A stretch of DNA of 64,000 bases from Nitrospira sp. (GCA_029194535.1 JARFXR010000002.1:620001-684000); one strand, 5' to 3'. Numbered from the stretch's first letter, positions 35,088-45,878 are shown. Numbers and translations are program-made. Notes: generated from the letters alone by a model not told the origin.

Positions 35088-35863
35088 GAGAGGGTCTCGA
35101 TTTTCCGGCTGTGAGGTCGGCTGGCCGCGTAGCGGACAAAGAGAGCGGTGAGTCTCTCCGCCGCCAGACCGCTCTGTTTTCTCAGCCGATTCAGGCCGGC
35201 AAGACTGCCGGGATGGGCGAGCACCTGTCGCAATCCCTTGGGCCATCCCAGCGGTCTGAGAAACTGATTGAAGTCGAGCGGGAGATCCTCATCGAGAAGA
35301 TCGGACACTGTCCGGATGATGGCAAACGGGACACCTCGTTGCCACGCCACGGCGCCGAGCGCCTGGCTCTCCATATCGAGGGCGACCGCATCCGCCGATC
35401 GAGAAAGGCGGCGCTTCTCCTGGGCTTGCCCCACCACGATCGGCACCGAGACGAACCGGCCGGTCTGTACGGGCAGGCCCGCTTCCCGCGCCAGCGCGCG
35501 CATCCGCTCTTTCAACTCGTCATCGCAGGCAATGACGTTGTTCTGGACCTCCCAGTTGTCTTTCGAGCGCGCAGAAACGCTTTGTGTGCCGATCATAAGA
35601 TCTCCGACCTGAGCCGGCACCAACGCGCAGGCAAATCCGGCGGAAATGATCGATTCCATCGCTTGTGCGTCCATGACGGCCTTGGCAACCCTTGTGGCCG
35701 ACTCAGGCCCGACCCCGGTTTGAATGAGCCGATACGAGTGACCAGCCCGTTCGTCCGCTAAACAGCGTAGGCCGGCGAGGGTGGCAGCGCGGGCGGTCGG
35801 AAAGGCACGATGGATGGCGCGGAGTTCCCATCGAGTTGCAGCAAAAATTGCGACGGGCTTCAC
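35084..35863 (-). CDS. hpnG: Hopanoid-associated nucleoside phosphorylase
   Basis: A 259-residue protein of the purine/uridine phosphorylase fold. Marks are IQTGVGPESA, ISAGFACALVPAQVGDLMI and VALDMESQALG (the MES motif of the active site). HpnG removes adenine from adenosylhopane to give phosphoribosylhopane, the step after HpnH. It starts 51 bp after the squalene-hopene cyclase gene and its stop overlaps the mlaE start by 4 nt. Confidence 0.92.
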   Translation of the reverse strand: MKPVAIFAATRWELRAIHRAFPTARAATLAGLRCLADERAGHSYRLIQTGVGPESATRVAKAVMDAQAMESIISAGFACALVPAQVGDLMIGTQSVSARSKDNWEVQNNVIACDDELKERMRALAREAGLPVQTGRFVSVPIVVGQAQEKRRLSRSADAVALDMESQALGAVAWQRGVPFAIIRTVSDLLDEDLPLDFNQFLRPLGWPKGLRQVLAHPGSLAGLNRLRKQSGLAAERLTALFVRYAASRPHSRKIETLS

Positions 35864-35914
35864 GATGCACCCGGACAGGAGCGTTCACGACCGACGGCCA
35901 CCGCTTCGTGGTGA

Positions 35915-38092
35915 TCACATATGGGACCGATAGGACCCGTGAGACAGCACGTGCTGTCTGACTTCATCGGCCCGCATTTTTCCCCGTGTCCGGAGATTGC
36001 GATACATCGCCAAGGCCCACAGGGGAAAATATTGGCAATACCAGTGATATCGAAGATAGAACACGCGAGGGAATCCCGTGCCGGTATGACACACCTCCTC
36101 CCATGAACCGTCTTTCGACTGGTGCCGGAGCAGGTATTGAATACCTCTGGCGACACTGAACGAATCGGTCATACCGACGGACATCAGGCCCATAACGGCC
36201 CAGGCAGTCTGCGAGGGAGTGCTGTCACCTCTGCCGGCCGACGCCTCCTCAGCATACGAGAGGCAGGATTCTCCCCACCCTCCGTCCGGATTCTGCTTGG
36301 ATTCCAGCCACGCCACCGCGCGACGGATGTATGGCTGTGAAAGATCTTCTCCGATGGCTCGAAGGCCGGCCAGCACCGACCAGGTTCCGTAGATGTAATT
36401 GACACCCCATCGGCCGTACCAACTCCCGTCTTGTTCTTGCTCCCGCTTGAGGAAGGCCAGCGCCGGTGCGACGGCCGGATGGGATTGGTCGTAGCCCAGG
36501 GCTCCGAGCATTTCGAGGCACCGTCCGGTCAAATCCGACGTGCTCGGATCCAATAAGGCATGGTGATCGGCAAACGGAATGTAATTGAAGACAATGCGGT
36601 TGTTGTCCTTGTCGTACGCACCCCAACCTCCATCCGATCCCTGCATGGCCAGAACCCACGACGCCCCGCGCTTGATGGAATTCTCGAGGTCGGCGGCTTC
36701 GGGAATGCGGACTTTCGCCAGCGCCATGAGCACAACCGCAGAATCGTCCACGTCCGGGTACAGCTCGTTCTCGTGCTGAAAATACCAACCGCCCGGCTCT
36801 GCGTAGGGCGAGGAGAACTTCCAATCGCCCACCGTCTTCGTCTGCCGGGACATGAGATACCGCGCCGCGCGCTGCAACGGAAGGTGGTCCGGCGCCATTC
36901 CGCTTTCAATCAGCGCATTCATCAACAGCGACGTATCCCAGATGGGTGAGTGGCAAGGCTGCAGATGCATGGCGTCGACGCGTTGTTCACTCACCGTCAC
37001 CGAATCGTGAATTTCCAGTTCCTCGATCTCGCGCAGCGCCTTCTGAATCAGCGGATCGTCGACCTGGTATCCGAGGCATCGCAACGCGACGATCGAATTC
37101 GCCATCGCCGGGTAGATCGCCCCCAATCCTCCGCTTCCCTTCATGTGCTCCAACATCCAACCGGCCGCGCGGTGCAACGCTTTCTCTCGCACCCACGCGA
37201 GGGGCATCCGGTCATAGAGTTTCAAGACGGCGTCGAGGACGACGAACACGTTATGCGGAGTGAACCATCCTTGATCCTTGTTGAAGGGAGGAAACTGCCG
37301 GTACCGGATGGCGGGACGAGGCGTGACGAACAGTTCGTCAATACCCTGTTCCTTGGGAAGGCGGCAAACCGGCTGATGGGCAAAGACGATCAACAGGGGA
37401 ATGAGCACGGCGCGCGACCAATAGGAAATGGCATAGATGCTGAAATAGAACCGTTTCGGCAGGAGCATAATCTCCGGCGGCATGCTCGGAACTCCCTGCC
37501 AATCGTACTGATCGAACAAGGCCAACGTGATTTTGGTGAACACATTCGCCTGCACCACGCCGCCCATTGCCAGAATGCGGTTCCGAGCCCGAATCATGTA
37601 CGGCTCTTCGGCGGAGACTCCGGACATCTTGAGGGCAAAATATGCCTTGACGGATGCGCTGATTTCCGACGGTCCGCCGTGGTAGATCGGCCAGCCGCCG
37701 TCGGACAACTGCGCGGAACGCAGATAGCGCACGGCCTTGCGCTCGCGCTCCGGATCGACGCGATCAAGAAACCGCCGCAACATCAGGTATTCGGACGTCA
37801 GCGTCGTATCCGCTTCGAGCTCCGCGACCCAATACCCTTCCGACGGGTGTTGTCGCGAGAGGAACCAACTCTGACTGCGCTTGATCGCCTCGTCGAGCGC
37901 ATCCAGCTGGCTTCCGGTTTGACCGGCCATGCGCCGGCCGAACGTGTCCGTAGCTGATGCGGGCATCGACTTGTCGGAAATGAGCCGCAATGGCGGCGTC
38001 GAGGAGAGGTCTCGCGCGAGCCCGATCTTCTCCGGTACGGAGATGAACAGACTATCAGAGAGGCGATCCAGTAACGTGCGAAGAATGTTCAT
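35915..38092 (-). CDS. shc: Squalene-hopene cyclase
   Basis: A 725-residue protein (an in-frame GTG at 38116 would add 8 residues; neither start has a clear ribosome site). The catalytic DVDD (family DxDD) is at about 447. QW repeats are visible, for example QGSDGGWGAYD, QEQDGSWYGRWG and QNPDGGWGE. The enzyme cyclises squalene to hopene and diplopterol at the inner membrane. It heads the minus-strand run shc-hpnG-mlaE-F-D-C-barrel. No squalene-forming hpnCDE gene is in the window. Confidence 0.95.
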   Translation of the reverse strand: MNILRTLLDRLSDSLFISVPEKIGLARDLSSTPPLRLISDKSMPASATDTFGRRMAGQTGSQLDALDEAIKRSQSWFLSRQHPSEGYWVAELEADTTLTSEYLMLRRFLDRVDPERERKAVRYLRSAQLSDGGWPIYHGGPSEISASVKAYFALKMSGVSAEEPYMIRARNRILAMGGVVQANVFTKITLALFDQYDWQGVPSMPPEIMLLPKRFYFSIYAISYWSRAVLIPLLIVFAHQPVCRLPKEQGIDELFVTPRPAIRYRQFPPFNKDQGWFTPHNVFVVLDAVLKLYDRMPLAWVREKALHRAAGWMLEHMKGSGGLGAIYPAMANSIVALRCLGYQVDDPLIQKALREIEELEIHDSVTVSEQRVDAMHLQPCHSPIWDTSLLMNALIESGMAPDHLPLQRAARYLMSRQTKTVGDWKFSSPYAEPGGWYFQHENELYPDVDDSAVVLMALAKVRIPEAADLENSIKRGASWVLAMQGSDGGWGAYDKDNNRIVFNYIPFADHHALLDPSTSDLTGRCLEMLGALGYDQSHPAVAPALAFLKREQEQDGSWYGRWGVNYIYGTWSVLAGLRAIGEDLSQPYIRRAVAWLESKQNPDGGWGESCLSYAEEASAGRGDSTPSQTAWAVMGLMSVGMTDSFSVARGIQYLLRHQSKDGSWEEVCHTGTGFPRVFYLRYHWYCQYFPLWALAMYRNLRTRGKMRADEVRQHVLSHGSYRSHM

Positions 38093-38296
38093 CGTGGTTG
38101 TGTCAGGGAAATACACCCGGCGGGCCCGGTATGACCGCTCATCACCCTACGAACTGCCCACCGGACCGCCTACACGTAGGTTGAAGACTCAATGGTTGCG
38201 GATATAACAGACGCCCCAGGCGAAGTCAAGCAACAGACGACCGAAGTGCTCTGAAGTACGAATGTTTTCAGCGAATTTCTTCTCCGGATTTCAACC

Positions 38297-41200
38297 TCAT
38301 GCCGGCTGCAAATCCGCCAGTCGGACTGAGACAAGCTTCGAGATCCCCGGCTCTTCCATCGTCACGCCGAAGAGCGAATCGGCGATCGCCATGGTTCGCT
38401 TGTTGTGAGTAATGACCATGAATTGCGCTTCCCGAGCCAGCTCCCGCAGAACGCCGGTAAATCGTCCGATGTTTTCCTCGTCGAGCGGCGCGTCGATTTC
38501 GTCCAGAATGCAGAATGGCGTCGGCCTGATCAGAAAGCTCGCGAACAACAGGGCCATCGCCGTCAGCGTCTTCTCTCCTCCCGACAACATCGTGATGTTT
38601 TTCAAACGTTTCCCGGGCGGCTGGGCGACGATCTCCACGCCGGGATCATCCGGCGGTCTCTTTTCGTCCGTTCCCTCGCCTATCGTCGCATCGACCAACT
38701 GCAGCTCCGCCCGGCCGCCCGGAAAGAACTTGGAGAAGACCACACCAAATTGCTCCTGTAATTCCGCGAACGTCGAAGCGAACATGTCTTTGGTCGTACG
38801 GTTGATCCGTTGGATGATTTCCTTCAACGACGCCATAGAGGTCGACAGATCCTGCTCTTGGGTCGAAAGAAATTGATGCCGTGTTTCCAGCTCCTCGTGC
38901 TCGCTGATCGCAGCCAGATTGATCGGCCCCATGCGATCGAGTCGTTCTCGAATCTTTTTCAGCTGCTGCCTGAGGTCGTCGTCGGAGCCGACAGCCGCTG
39001 GTTGCGAAGCGGTACCCTCCTCCGCTGCCGGAATGGGCTCGGAGAGCGTGGACAGATCTACTTGGTAAGTCCCGGCCAGCGTGGACTCGACCGTCCCCAG
39101 CTGAGTACGGACCTCGGCACGCCTCACCTCGCTCGCCAGACGGCTTTCGCGCAGCGACGCCATGACTTCACGCACGCGCTCCAGATCCACTTCGATATCA
39201 TGCGCGTGCGCCAGGTTTTGCGCTTGCTGTTCCTGTGCCTGTACGACGTCCGCCTTCACTCGGTCGACCGCCCCGCCCAGCTCACGGCAGAGTTCCTCGT
39301 ACCGCAGCCGCTCCTCCCGGCTCTGGGTCAGTGACGCTTCGAGCGAAGCCAATTGTTGAACGAAGCTCTCGATGCGGGCAAGCCCTTCCTGCCGTTGTTG
39401 TCGAATCCGCTGCAGGTCCCGCCGATGATGATCACCGGTCGTGCGATTGCCTTGCACGGAGAGCTGCGCCGCCGTCAGTCGCTGTTGAAGTCCTTGTACA
39501 TCCTCCTCGATGTGCACGAGGCGAGCCCGAACCTGCGCAAGGCTGCGCTCCTGACCGGCCTTTTCCGCCATCCACTGTTGCAGCTGCGCGGCGCCCACCC
39601 GCGCTTCCTGCTGGAGTCGCTGCACTTCGCCCGAATTCCGCTGAGCCTCCTCGGTGAGCGCCTCGATGCGGCGAATCAGATCTCCGAGGACCTGCTCCAG
39701 TCCCGCCTCATCCTTCTGGAGGGAAAGGCCGCTCATTTCGGCCTCTCGCAGCAAATCGGCCAGGCGTCTGGCTTCATCGCGCAACTGCTGCCCTTCCGTG
39801 ACGAGTTGCTCCCGCCGCTGCCGCCCCTCCTCCACGGCCTGGGTCAATTCGGCCCGGCGAGCTTCCAGGTTCAACACCTCGCGGCGGCGCTGCAACAGAC
39901 CGCCCGTCGGACCCGTTTGACCTCCGGTGATGGCTCCGGCGGCATCCACTATCTCGCCCGCCTTGGTGACGAACACCGGCCCGCCGCTCTCTGCAGCGAG
40001 CGCGTCCCACTGGCTCAGCGCATCCTGCAGGGTTTCCACGAAGACCACACGGTCGAACAGGTAATCGCGTGCCGCCGCACGGGACGGCTGCACCGAGATC
40101 AGATCCGCTGCGCGGCCGATGACACCTCTCCGGCCCGCCAGGGCCTGCCACCAGTCATCGGCAGACGCCCTCCATCGCGGGGAGTGCGGAATAAACGTGC
40201 CTCGCCCGAGGTCCTTTCCCGATAGAAATTCAATGGCCCGACAGGCGGCGGCGGGACCGTCCACCAACCACCCGCGCACGCGCTCTCCCAGCCACGCTTC
40301 CACGGCGCGATCCAATTCCGCCGGAATTTCCAACCACTCCGCAATCGCCTCATGCACACCCTCGCAGGCCTTCAAGGCCGTCGCTTCTTCGTCTCCCGAT
40401 CGGCCATAGCCCATGTCTTCGCGCAATACCCCTTGCAGGGCGCGCCAATGGGAGTCCGCGGCAGCCAATTCCTCCGATTCGCGCGACAGGTGCTGATCAA
40501 CGTCCACCAGCGACGCGGCACTGCGTGCGACCGCTTCCTCCACCGCCCGCTGCTGTTCCCGCAGCGCGCCCACCGTGTGCTTTGCCTCCTCGCAGGATTC
40601 GAGAAGCAGTCGACGTTTCTGCGCGGCAACCTGACGTTGGCCGTCCAGTTCCTCACGCTCCCGGCCCAAGCGATGTTCCCGTTGAGCGATCTCCTCGCTT
40701 CGCACCGTCAGCTGAGACAGAGTTTGCTCGGCGTTCGCCACCAGTACGGCAAGGTTCATGACGTCCACACGCGCCCGCTCTTCCTCTTGAACCGTCCCTG
40801 TGCGCTGGTGCGTCAGAGCCTTCATCTCTTGATCGACGCCCGCGAGGGTCTGCTCCTGTTCGAGCAGTTCCCGGGCCAGCGTCTCGAGCGTGTGCTCCAG
40901 AGCCGTCTCGGCGGACACCAGATGCTCCTGCTCCTGCTTGACGCGCTCCAGCTCGGAGGCGCCGTGCGTTCGCTGCTGCTCATAGAGCTCGCTACGATGG
41001 CGCTCGACTTCCGCGGACGTCAGAGCCTGAGCCTGTTGTTGCTCGAGACGAGCCAACTCTTCCCTGAGCCGGTTTGCGCCGTCGCCGGCCTCAGCCATCG
41101 CCAGTCTGACGCGCTCCAACTCCACGTTGAGCTTTGCTTGTTCCGAGGCCTGTTCGGATTCCCGCTCGGTCAACAGACCCAGTTCCTTCTCAATATCGGC

Positions 41201-41950
41201 AATCACGGTCCGCAACGCGCGGTATTCGTTCGTGAGCAACGCGATTTCCAGCGAGCGCGCCTCCTGCTGCAAGACCTGATAGGAGCGAGCTTGCCGGGCC
41301 TGCCGCTCCAGCGAGTTCAATTGCTTCTTGACTTCGCCGATGATGTCTCGGACGCGCAACAGATTCTGCTGGGTCGCCTCGAGTTTGCGCAGCGCCTCCG
41401 CCTTCTGCTTCTTGTAGCGGACGATCCCGGCCGTTTCCTCGATCAACTCCCTGCGGTCCTGCGGAGAAGCATTGAGAATCTGGTCGATCTGTCCCTGAGC
41501 GATGACCGTATGGCCTTTGGTTCCCGCCCTCGTATCGAGCAGCGCGCTGCGAATGTCCTTCAGACGGCATGCCGTTTTGTTGATCAAATATTCGCTGTCA
41601 CCGTTTCGATACAAGCGACGCGTGATCATCAACTCCTGATATTCCGCGAGTTGACTAGTGAGTCCCGAGAGCGGATCCACCTTGATGTGGTCGAGTCCGC
41701 CGATCACCAGCGAGACCTCCGCCATGCCCAACGGCTTCCGCAACTCCGTTCCGTTGAAAATGACATCCTCCATTTTTTCGCTTCGGAGGGTCTTTGTGCT
41801 CTGCTCGCCCAACACCCACAGGATGGCGTCGACCACGTTGCTCTTCCCGCTTCCGTTCGGCCCGACGATGGCGGTCACCCCCTCAGGAAACTCAATCTTC
41901 GCCTCCGCGAAGGACTTGAACCCCGACATCTCAAGCGACTTGAGATACAT
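38297..41950 (-). CDS. smc: Chromosome segregation protein SMC
   Basis: A 1217-residue protein of standard length. Walker A GPNGSGKS and VIVDAILWVLGEQSTKTLRS-type N-terminal head, two long coiled coils around a hinge (about 520-680), and the C-terminal head with signature LSGGEKTLTAMALLFASFL and Walker B CILDEIDAPLD. It organises the chromosome with ScpA/ScpB, not encoded here. Monocistronic by spacing: 180 bp before the shc start and 170 bp after ispH. Confidence 0.97.
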   Translation of the reverse strand: MYLKSLEMSGFKSFAEAKIEFPEGVTAIVGPNGSGKSNVVDAILWVLGEQSTKTLRSEKMEDVIFNGTELRKPLGMAEVSLVIGGLDHIKVDPLSGLTSQLAEYQELMITRRLYRNGDSEYLINKTACRLKDIRSALLDTRAGTKGHTVIAQGQIDQILNASPQDRRELIEETAGIVRYKKQKAEALRKLEATQQNLLRVRDIIGEVKKQLNSLERQARQARSYQVLQQEARSLEIALLTNEYRALRTVIADIEKELGLLTERESEQASEQAKLNVELERVRLAMAEAGDGANRLREELARLEQQQAQALTSAEVERHRSELYEQQRTHGASELERVKQEQEHLVSAETALEHTLETLARELLEQEQTLAGVDQEMKALTHQRTGTVQEEERARVDVMNLAVLVANAEQTLSQLTVRSEEIAQREHRLGREREELDGQRQVAAQKRRLLLESCEEAKHTVGALREQQRAVEEAVARSAASLVDVDQHLSRESEELAAADSHWRALQGVLREDMGYGRSGDEEATALKACEGVHEAIAEWLEIPAELDRAVEAWLGERVRGWLVDGPAAACRAIEFLSGKDLGRGTFIPHSPRWRASADDWWQALAGRRGVIGRAADLISVQPSRAAARDYLFDRVVFVETLQDALSQWDALAAESGGPVFVTKAGEIVDAAGAITGGQTGPTGGLLQRRREVLNLEARRAELTQAVEEGRQRREQLVTEGQQLRDEARRLADLLREAEMSGLSLQKDEAGLEQVLGDLIRRIEALTEEAQRNSGEVQRLQQEARVGAAQLQQWMAEKAGQERSLAQVRARLVHIEEDVQGLQQRLTAAQLSVQGNRTTGDHHRRDLQRIRQQRQEGLARIESFVQQLASLEASLTQSREERLRYEELCRELGGAVDRVKADVVQAQEQQAQNLAHAHDIEVDLERVREVMASLRESRLASEVRRAEVRTQLGTVESTLAGTYQVDLSTLSEPIPAAEEGTASQPAAVGSDDDLRQQLKKIRERLDRMGPINLAAISEHEELETRHQFLSTQEQDLSTSMASLKEIIQRINRTTKDMFASTFAELQEQFGVVFSKFFPGGRAELQLVDATIGEGTDEKRPPDDPGVEIVAQPPGKRLKNITMLSGGEKTLTAMALLFASFLIRPTPFCILDEIDAPLDEENIGRFTGVLRELAREAQFMVITHNKRTMAIADSLFGVTMEEPGISKLVSVRLADLQPA

Positions 41951-42122
41951 GCCCTGCTCCTTCTGTGAGTGATGTGTCCGATGGCCTGGGAGATCGCACG
42001 GGTCAGCGTTGTATCACAGCCACCCGATGGAATCAAAGAAAAACACCGCCTGTAGTGGGCGTCCGAGGACGTCCCCACAAGATTTGGGAGAGCATGAGGA
42101 AGGCGAGGGAGGCAGACAAGGA

Positions 42123-43085
42123 CTATCTGGTGGAAGCCGTGACCGATGGCTTGGAGGACTCAATCGTGATCAGTTCCTTGGGCAACAAGAATTCCACGTC
42201 TTCCTCAATCACGGTCAGATCTTCGACTTCCGCAGTCCCGTAGGTCTTCAAATAGGCGACGACTTCGGCGACCAGCACTTCCGGCGCGGACGCACCGGCC
42301 GTAATGCCCACGGCCTTGACGCCGTCGAGCCAGGCCGGATTGATGTCGGAAGCGGAGTCGATCAGATAGGAGGCGATCCCGCAATGCTCACCCAACTCAC
42401 GTAGACGATTGGAATTGGAGCTGTTGGGCGAGCCGATCACCAGAATCACGTCCACCAGCTTGGACAGTTCCTTGACGGCGTTCTGCCGGTTCTGGGTAGC
42501 ATAACAGATATCTTCCTGATGCGGTCCCTTGATATGAGGAAATCGGCGGTGCAACGCTCCCACGATGTCGCGGCATTCATCGACGCTCAACGTGGTCTGT
42601 GTGACGTAGGACAGGGAGTGGACGTTGTCCACCTGAAGCTTCTCGACATCTTCGACCGACGAGACCAGGTGGAATTTGTCCGGAATCTGACCCAATGTAC
42701 CGATCACTTCCGGATGCCCCGCATGGCCGATCAGGATCAAATCGTACCCCTGCGTATAGTCCCGATTCACCTCATTGTGGACCTTGATGACCAATGGACA
42801 GGTGGCATCGATGACGTGGAGACGCCGCCGATTGGCTTCCTCCCACACGGATTTGGCCACGCCGTGGGCGCTGAAGATCACCACGGAGCCCTCGGGCACT
42901 TCGTTCAGTTCCTCGACAAAGACCGCGCCTTTCTGGCGTAACGAGTTCACGACATGCCGGCTATGGACGATTTCGTGGCGGACATAGATCGGCGCCCCGT
43001 ATTTGCGCAACGACAGATCGACGATGTCGATCGCCCGATCGACGCCGGCGCAGAACCCACGTGGATTAGCCAGATAAATTTTCAT
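42123..43085 (-). CDS. ispH: 4-hydroxy-3-methylbut-2-enyl diphosphate reductase
   Basis: A 320-residue enzyme with the [4Fe-4S] cysteines in GFCAGV (Cys12), DATCPLV (about 95) and EDICYAT (about 195). Other marks are FSAHGV and GSPNSSNS. It makes IPP and DMAPP from HMBPP, the last step of the MEP pathway. With dxs and ispG in this window, three MEP genes lie close together. The ATG at 43085 is the family start. Divergent from phoB; 178 bp between. Confidence 0.96.
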   Translation of the reverse strand: MKIYLANPRGFCAGVDRAIDIVDLSLRKYGAPIYVRHEIVHSRHVVNSLRQKGAVFVEELNEVPEGSVVIFSAHGVAKSVWEEANRRRLHVIDATCPLVIKVHNEVNRDYTQGYDLILIGHAGHPEVIGTLGQIPDKFHLVSSVEDVEKLQVDNVHSLSYVTQTTLSVDECRDIVGALHRRFPHIKGPHQEDICYATQNRQNAVKELSKLVDVILVIGSPNSSNSNRLRELGEHCGIASYLIDSASDINPAWLDGVKAVGITAGASAPEVLVAEVVAYLKTYGTAEVEDLTVIEEDVEFLLPKELITIESSKPSVTASTR

Positions 43086-43263
43086 GACCGTGCCTGCTCC
43101 TTCACGCGCAACCGAACGATATAAGCCCCTCTGCACCATACGTCAGAGGTCGGGCGGTCGTCAACAGATATGGCGTGAGATCTCTCGTCTCATCCTCGAG
43201 GATTCGGCTCCCTATCCCACCTTGACAGGCTTACCCCTCCCCCGTAGGCTGAGCCCATTTCCC

Positions 43264-43965
43264 ATGGCCCAAGCCACCCCCAGAAAGATTCTCATCGTCG
43301 AGGACGAAAAAGACATACTCCAGCTGGTCAAGCTCTATCTCGACAAGGAGGGGTTCCGTACCCTGACCGCGGCGACGGGAACGGATGCCCTGAAGTCCGT
43401 GAAACAGGAAAAGCCCGATCTGGTGGTGCTCGATCTGATGCTGCCGGAGATCGACGGACTTGAGGTCTGCAAGAGACTCCGTTCCGCACCGGACACGGCG
43501 ATGGTCCCGATCATTATGCTCACGGCCAAAGCGGAGGAATCCGACACCGTCATCGGTCTCGAACTGGGCGCCGACGACTACGTGACGAAACCCTTCAGTC
43601 CCAAAGCACTCGTGGCGCGGATCAAGGCCTTGTTCCGCCGTCTCGACCGCAGCCAGAATCAGCACGAGACCGTCTATCGCTACGGCAATGTGGTCATGGA
43701 CCTGGCGCGGCACGAGGTGACCAACGACGACAGGGAAGTGCCGCTCACCGCCAAGGAGTTCGGCTTGTTGGAACATCTGCTTCGGAATCCGGGTCGCGTG
43801 CTGACGAGAGAGGTGCTGCTGAACACGGTGTGGGGCTACGATTACTTCGGCACGACCAGAACCGTCGACGTCCACATCCGGCGCCTCAAACAGAAGATCC
43901 CGCTGCTCGACCAGGCGATCCTGTCCGTCAAGTCCCTCGGCTACAAATTGAGAGAGGAAGACTGA
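43264..43965 (+). CDS. phoB: PhoB-type response regulator
   Basis: A 233-residue regulator with an N-terminal receiver (phospho-acceptor Asp57 in VVLDLMLPE; Lys in YVTKPFSP) and a C-terminal OmpR-type winged helix (LTAKEFGLLEHLL, TVDVHIRRLKQKI). The ATG at 43264 begins MAQATPRKIL; the upstream extension is not conserved-looking. The sensor kinase follows by 50 bp. Predicted to control the phosphate-starvation response. Confidence 0.9.
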   Translation: MAQATPRKILIVEDEKDILQLVKLYLDKEGFRTLTAATGTDALKSVKQEKPDLVVLDLMLPEIDGLEVCKRLRSAPDTAMVPIIMLTAKAEESDTVIGLELGADDYVTKPFSPKALVARIKALFRRLDRSQNQHETVYRYGNVVMDLARHEVTNDDREVPLTAKEFGLLEHLLRNPGRVLTREVLLNTVWGYDYFGTTRTVDVHIRRLKQKIPLLDQAILSVKSLGYKLREED

Positions 43966-44015
43966 GGGTACTCCATGGAGATGAAGCGGCTCCACCGGCG
44001 TGTGCCGCCGCCACT

Positions 44016-45878
44016 ATGAACCTTTCCATCCGATGGAAAGTCACGCTCGCCACGCTGTTCGCCCTGGCCTGCGGCTTTGCGATGGCGGGGGCCCTGGCTG
44101 AGCGGTCGCTCGAGCGGCAGGAACTGGCGCAATCCTACAGAAATCTCGACGTCCGCTCCGAGCTGGTAGCCCACGAATTGCGGCCTTTGCTGCTGTCCCC
44201 TGCCCTGGATTTCACCGATCCGTCGTTCCAAGCCCTCATTCGGGAATTGGGCGTCGAGGCTGTGGCACGGATTACGCTGATCGCTCCCGACGGCCGAGTG
44301 CTGGCCGACAGTGTGGTTTCTAGCGAAAGCCTGCCGGGAGTCGAGAACCATCGGACCAGACCGGAAGTCGAACAGGCTCTGGCTCAGGGGAGCGGCAGCG
44401 ATCTGCGTACAAGCCAGACCACCGGAGAACGCACGCTATATCACGCGATCCTGCTCACCGAACGCGACGGCAAAACCTCGGTCGTGCTCCGCCTCGGGCT
44501 TCCGATCGCGACGCTGGAAGGGGAGTTCTCGCAGCTCCGACACCATCTGATGTTGGCTTTCGGGAGCGCCTTTCTGGTCGCCGTTGGAGTGAGCCTCCTG
44601 CTGGCACGCAGCTTGACGAAACCCCTATCGGATATGGCAGCCGCGGCCCGCCGAATGGCGGACGGCGATGCAGCCGCCCGCATTCAGGTCACCTCACGTG
44701 ACGAAGCGGGGCTGCTTGGCGAAACGCTCAATCACATGGCGGACGAATTACGCGCGAAGATCGAAGAAGTGTCGGAAGACCGCTCCCAGCTCCTTGCCAT
44801 GTTGACGTCGATGGTGGAAGGGGTCATGGTCCTGGACTACCGAGGACGGGTGCTCCAAGTTAACCCCGCGCTGGAGCGTATGTTCAACGTCACCAGAGCG
44901 GAAGCCAGGGGACGTGAATTTTCCGACGTGTTCGGCCATCCTCACCTGGCGGTGTTGGTGTCCACCGTGTTGAACACCAGGATCGGACAGGAGGATGAAA
45001 TTCTCTTGAGTCCCAACGGGCGCTGCCTGCACATCGAAGCGTCCGTGGCCGGGGGCGAGCAGGAAAACGAAGCCTGCGCCGTCTTGGTGTTTCACGACAT
45101 CACCGAACTCAGGCGGCTCGAAAAGATCCGCAAGGACTTCGTGGCCAATGTGTCCCACGAACTGCGGACCCCACTGACGTCGATCAAAGGCTACGTCGAA
45201 GCGTTGCTGGACGGCGGAAAGGACGATCCGGACACCAGCGCCAAGTTTCTGGATATCATCCTGAAGCAAAGCGACCGTCTGAACCTGATTTTGGACGACT
45301 TGCTGCAATTGTCGAAAATCGAGTCCGGACAGGTGCTCCTCCGGCACGAGCCCTTGCAAGTCGAGGCGATCGTCGAGCGCACGATGGCCATGATGCGTCC
45401 CCTCGCCGGCAAGAAGGGGCATCGCCTCGTGCTGGACATTCCTTCCGGACTCCCCCTGGTCAACGGCGATGAAGAACGGTTGGGTCAAGTCCTGTCGAAT
45501 CTGCTCGATAACGCCATCAAGTACACACCGGAAGGAGGGAGCATCACGGTCGCCGCCCGCCGCATCGCGTCCGGCGAACCGCCGACGGGCGTGAAATCCG
45601 AGAGTCTCGAGATTAGCGTCGCAGACAGCGGTATCGGTATTCCGGAGTCGGATCGGCCCCGGGTGTTCGAGCGCTTCTATCGCGTCGATAAAGCCCGTTC
45701 ACGGGAGATGGGAGGCACCGGACTCGGCTTGGCGATCGCGAGACACATCGTCGAAGGGCATGGAGGGCAGGTATGGGCCGAGGGAAACCGTCCGTGCGGC
45801 AGCCGGTTCGTCGTCCGCCTTCCGGTCCAGCCTACGGACCGGTCGACGAGTCATCCCAATCTCGCCCCCACTAAGTAA
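44016..45878 (+). CDS. phoR: PhoR-type sensor histidine kinase
   Basis: A 620-residue membrane kinase. Two transmembrane helices (about 9-28 and 180-198) flank a periplasmic sensor domain; then HAMP, PAS (about 260-365), HisKA with the phospho-acceptor His in VSHELRTPL (about 380), and HATPase_c with N-box NLLDNAIKYTP and G boxes DSGIGIP and GTGLGLAI. The periplasmic domain is larger than that of E. coli PhoR. Its last 28 bp overlap the end of the convergent phosphate transporter gene, which fits shared phosphate regulation. Confidence 0.9.
   Translation: MNLSIRWKVTLATLFALACGFAMAGALAERSLERQELAQSYRNLDVRSELVAHELRPLLLSPALDFTDPSFQALIRELGVEAVARITLIAPDGRVLADSVVSSESLPGVENHRTRPEVEQALAQGSGSDLRTSQTTGERTLYHAILLTERDGKTSVVLRLGLPIATLEGEFSQLRHHLMLAFGSAFLVAVGVSLLLARSLTKPLSDMAAAARRMADGDAAARIQVTSRDEAGLLGETLNHMADELRAKIEEVSEDRSQLLAMLTSMVEGVMVLDYRGRVLQVNPALERMFNVTRAEARGREFSDVFGHPHLAVLVSTVLNTRIGQEDEILLSPNGRCLHIEASVAGGEQENEACAVLVFHDITELRRLEKIRKDFVANVSHELRTPLTSIKGYVEALLDGGKDDPDTSAKFLDIILKQSDRLNLILDDLLQLSKIESGQVLLRHEPLQVEAIVERTMAMMRPLAGKKGHRLVLDIPSGLPLVNGDEERLGQVLSNLLDNAIKYTPEGGSITVAARRIASGEPPTGVKSESLEISVADSGIGIPESDRPRVFERFYRVDKARSREMGGTGLGLAIARHIVEGHGGQVWAEGNRPCGSRFVVRLPVQPTDRSTSHPNLAPTK

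Noticed and set aside
40352-41968. Plus-strand frame of 538 codons opposite smc
   Set aside because: High-GC antisense frame; smc on the minus strand has both ATPase heads and standard length.
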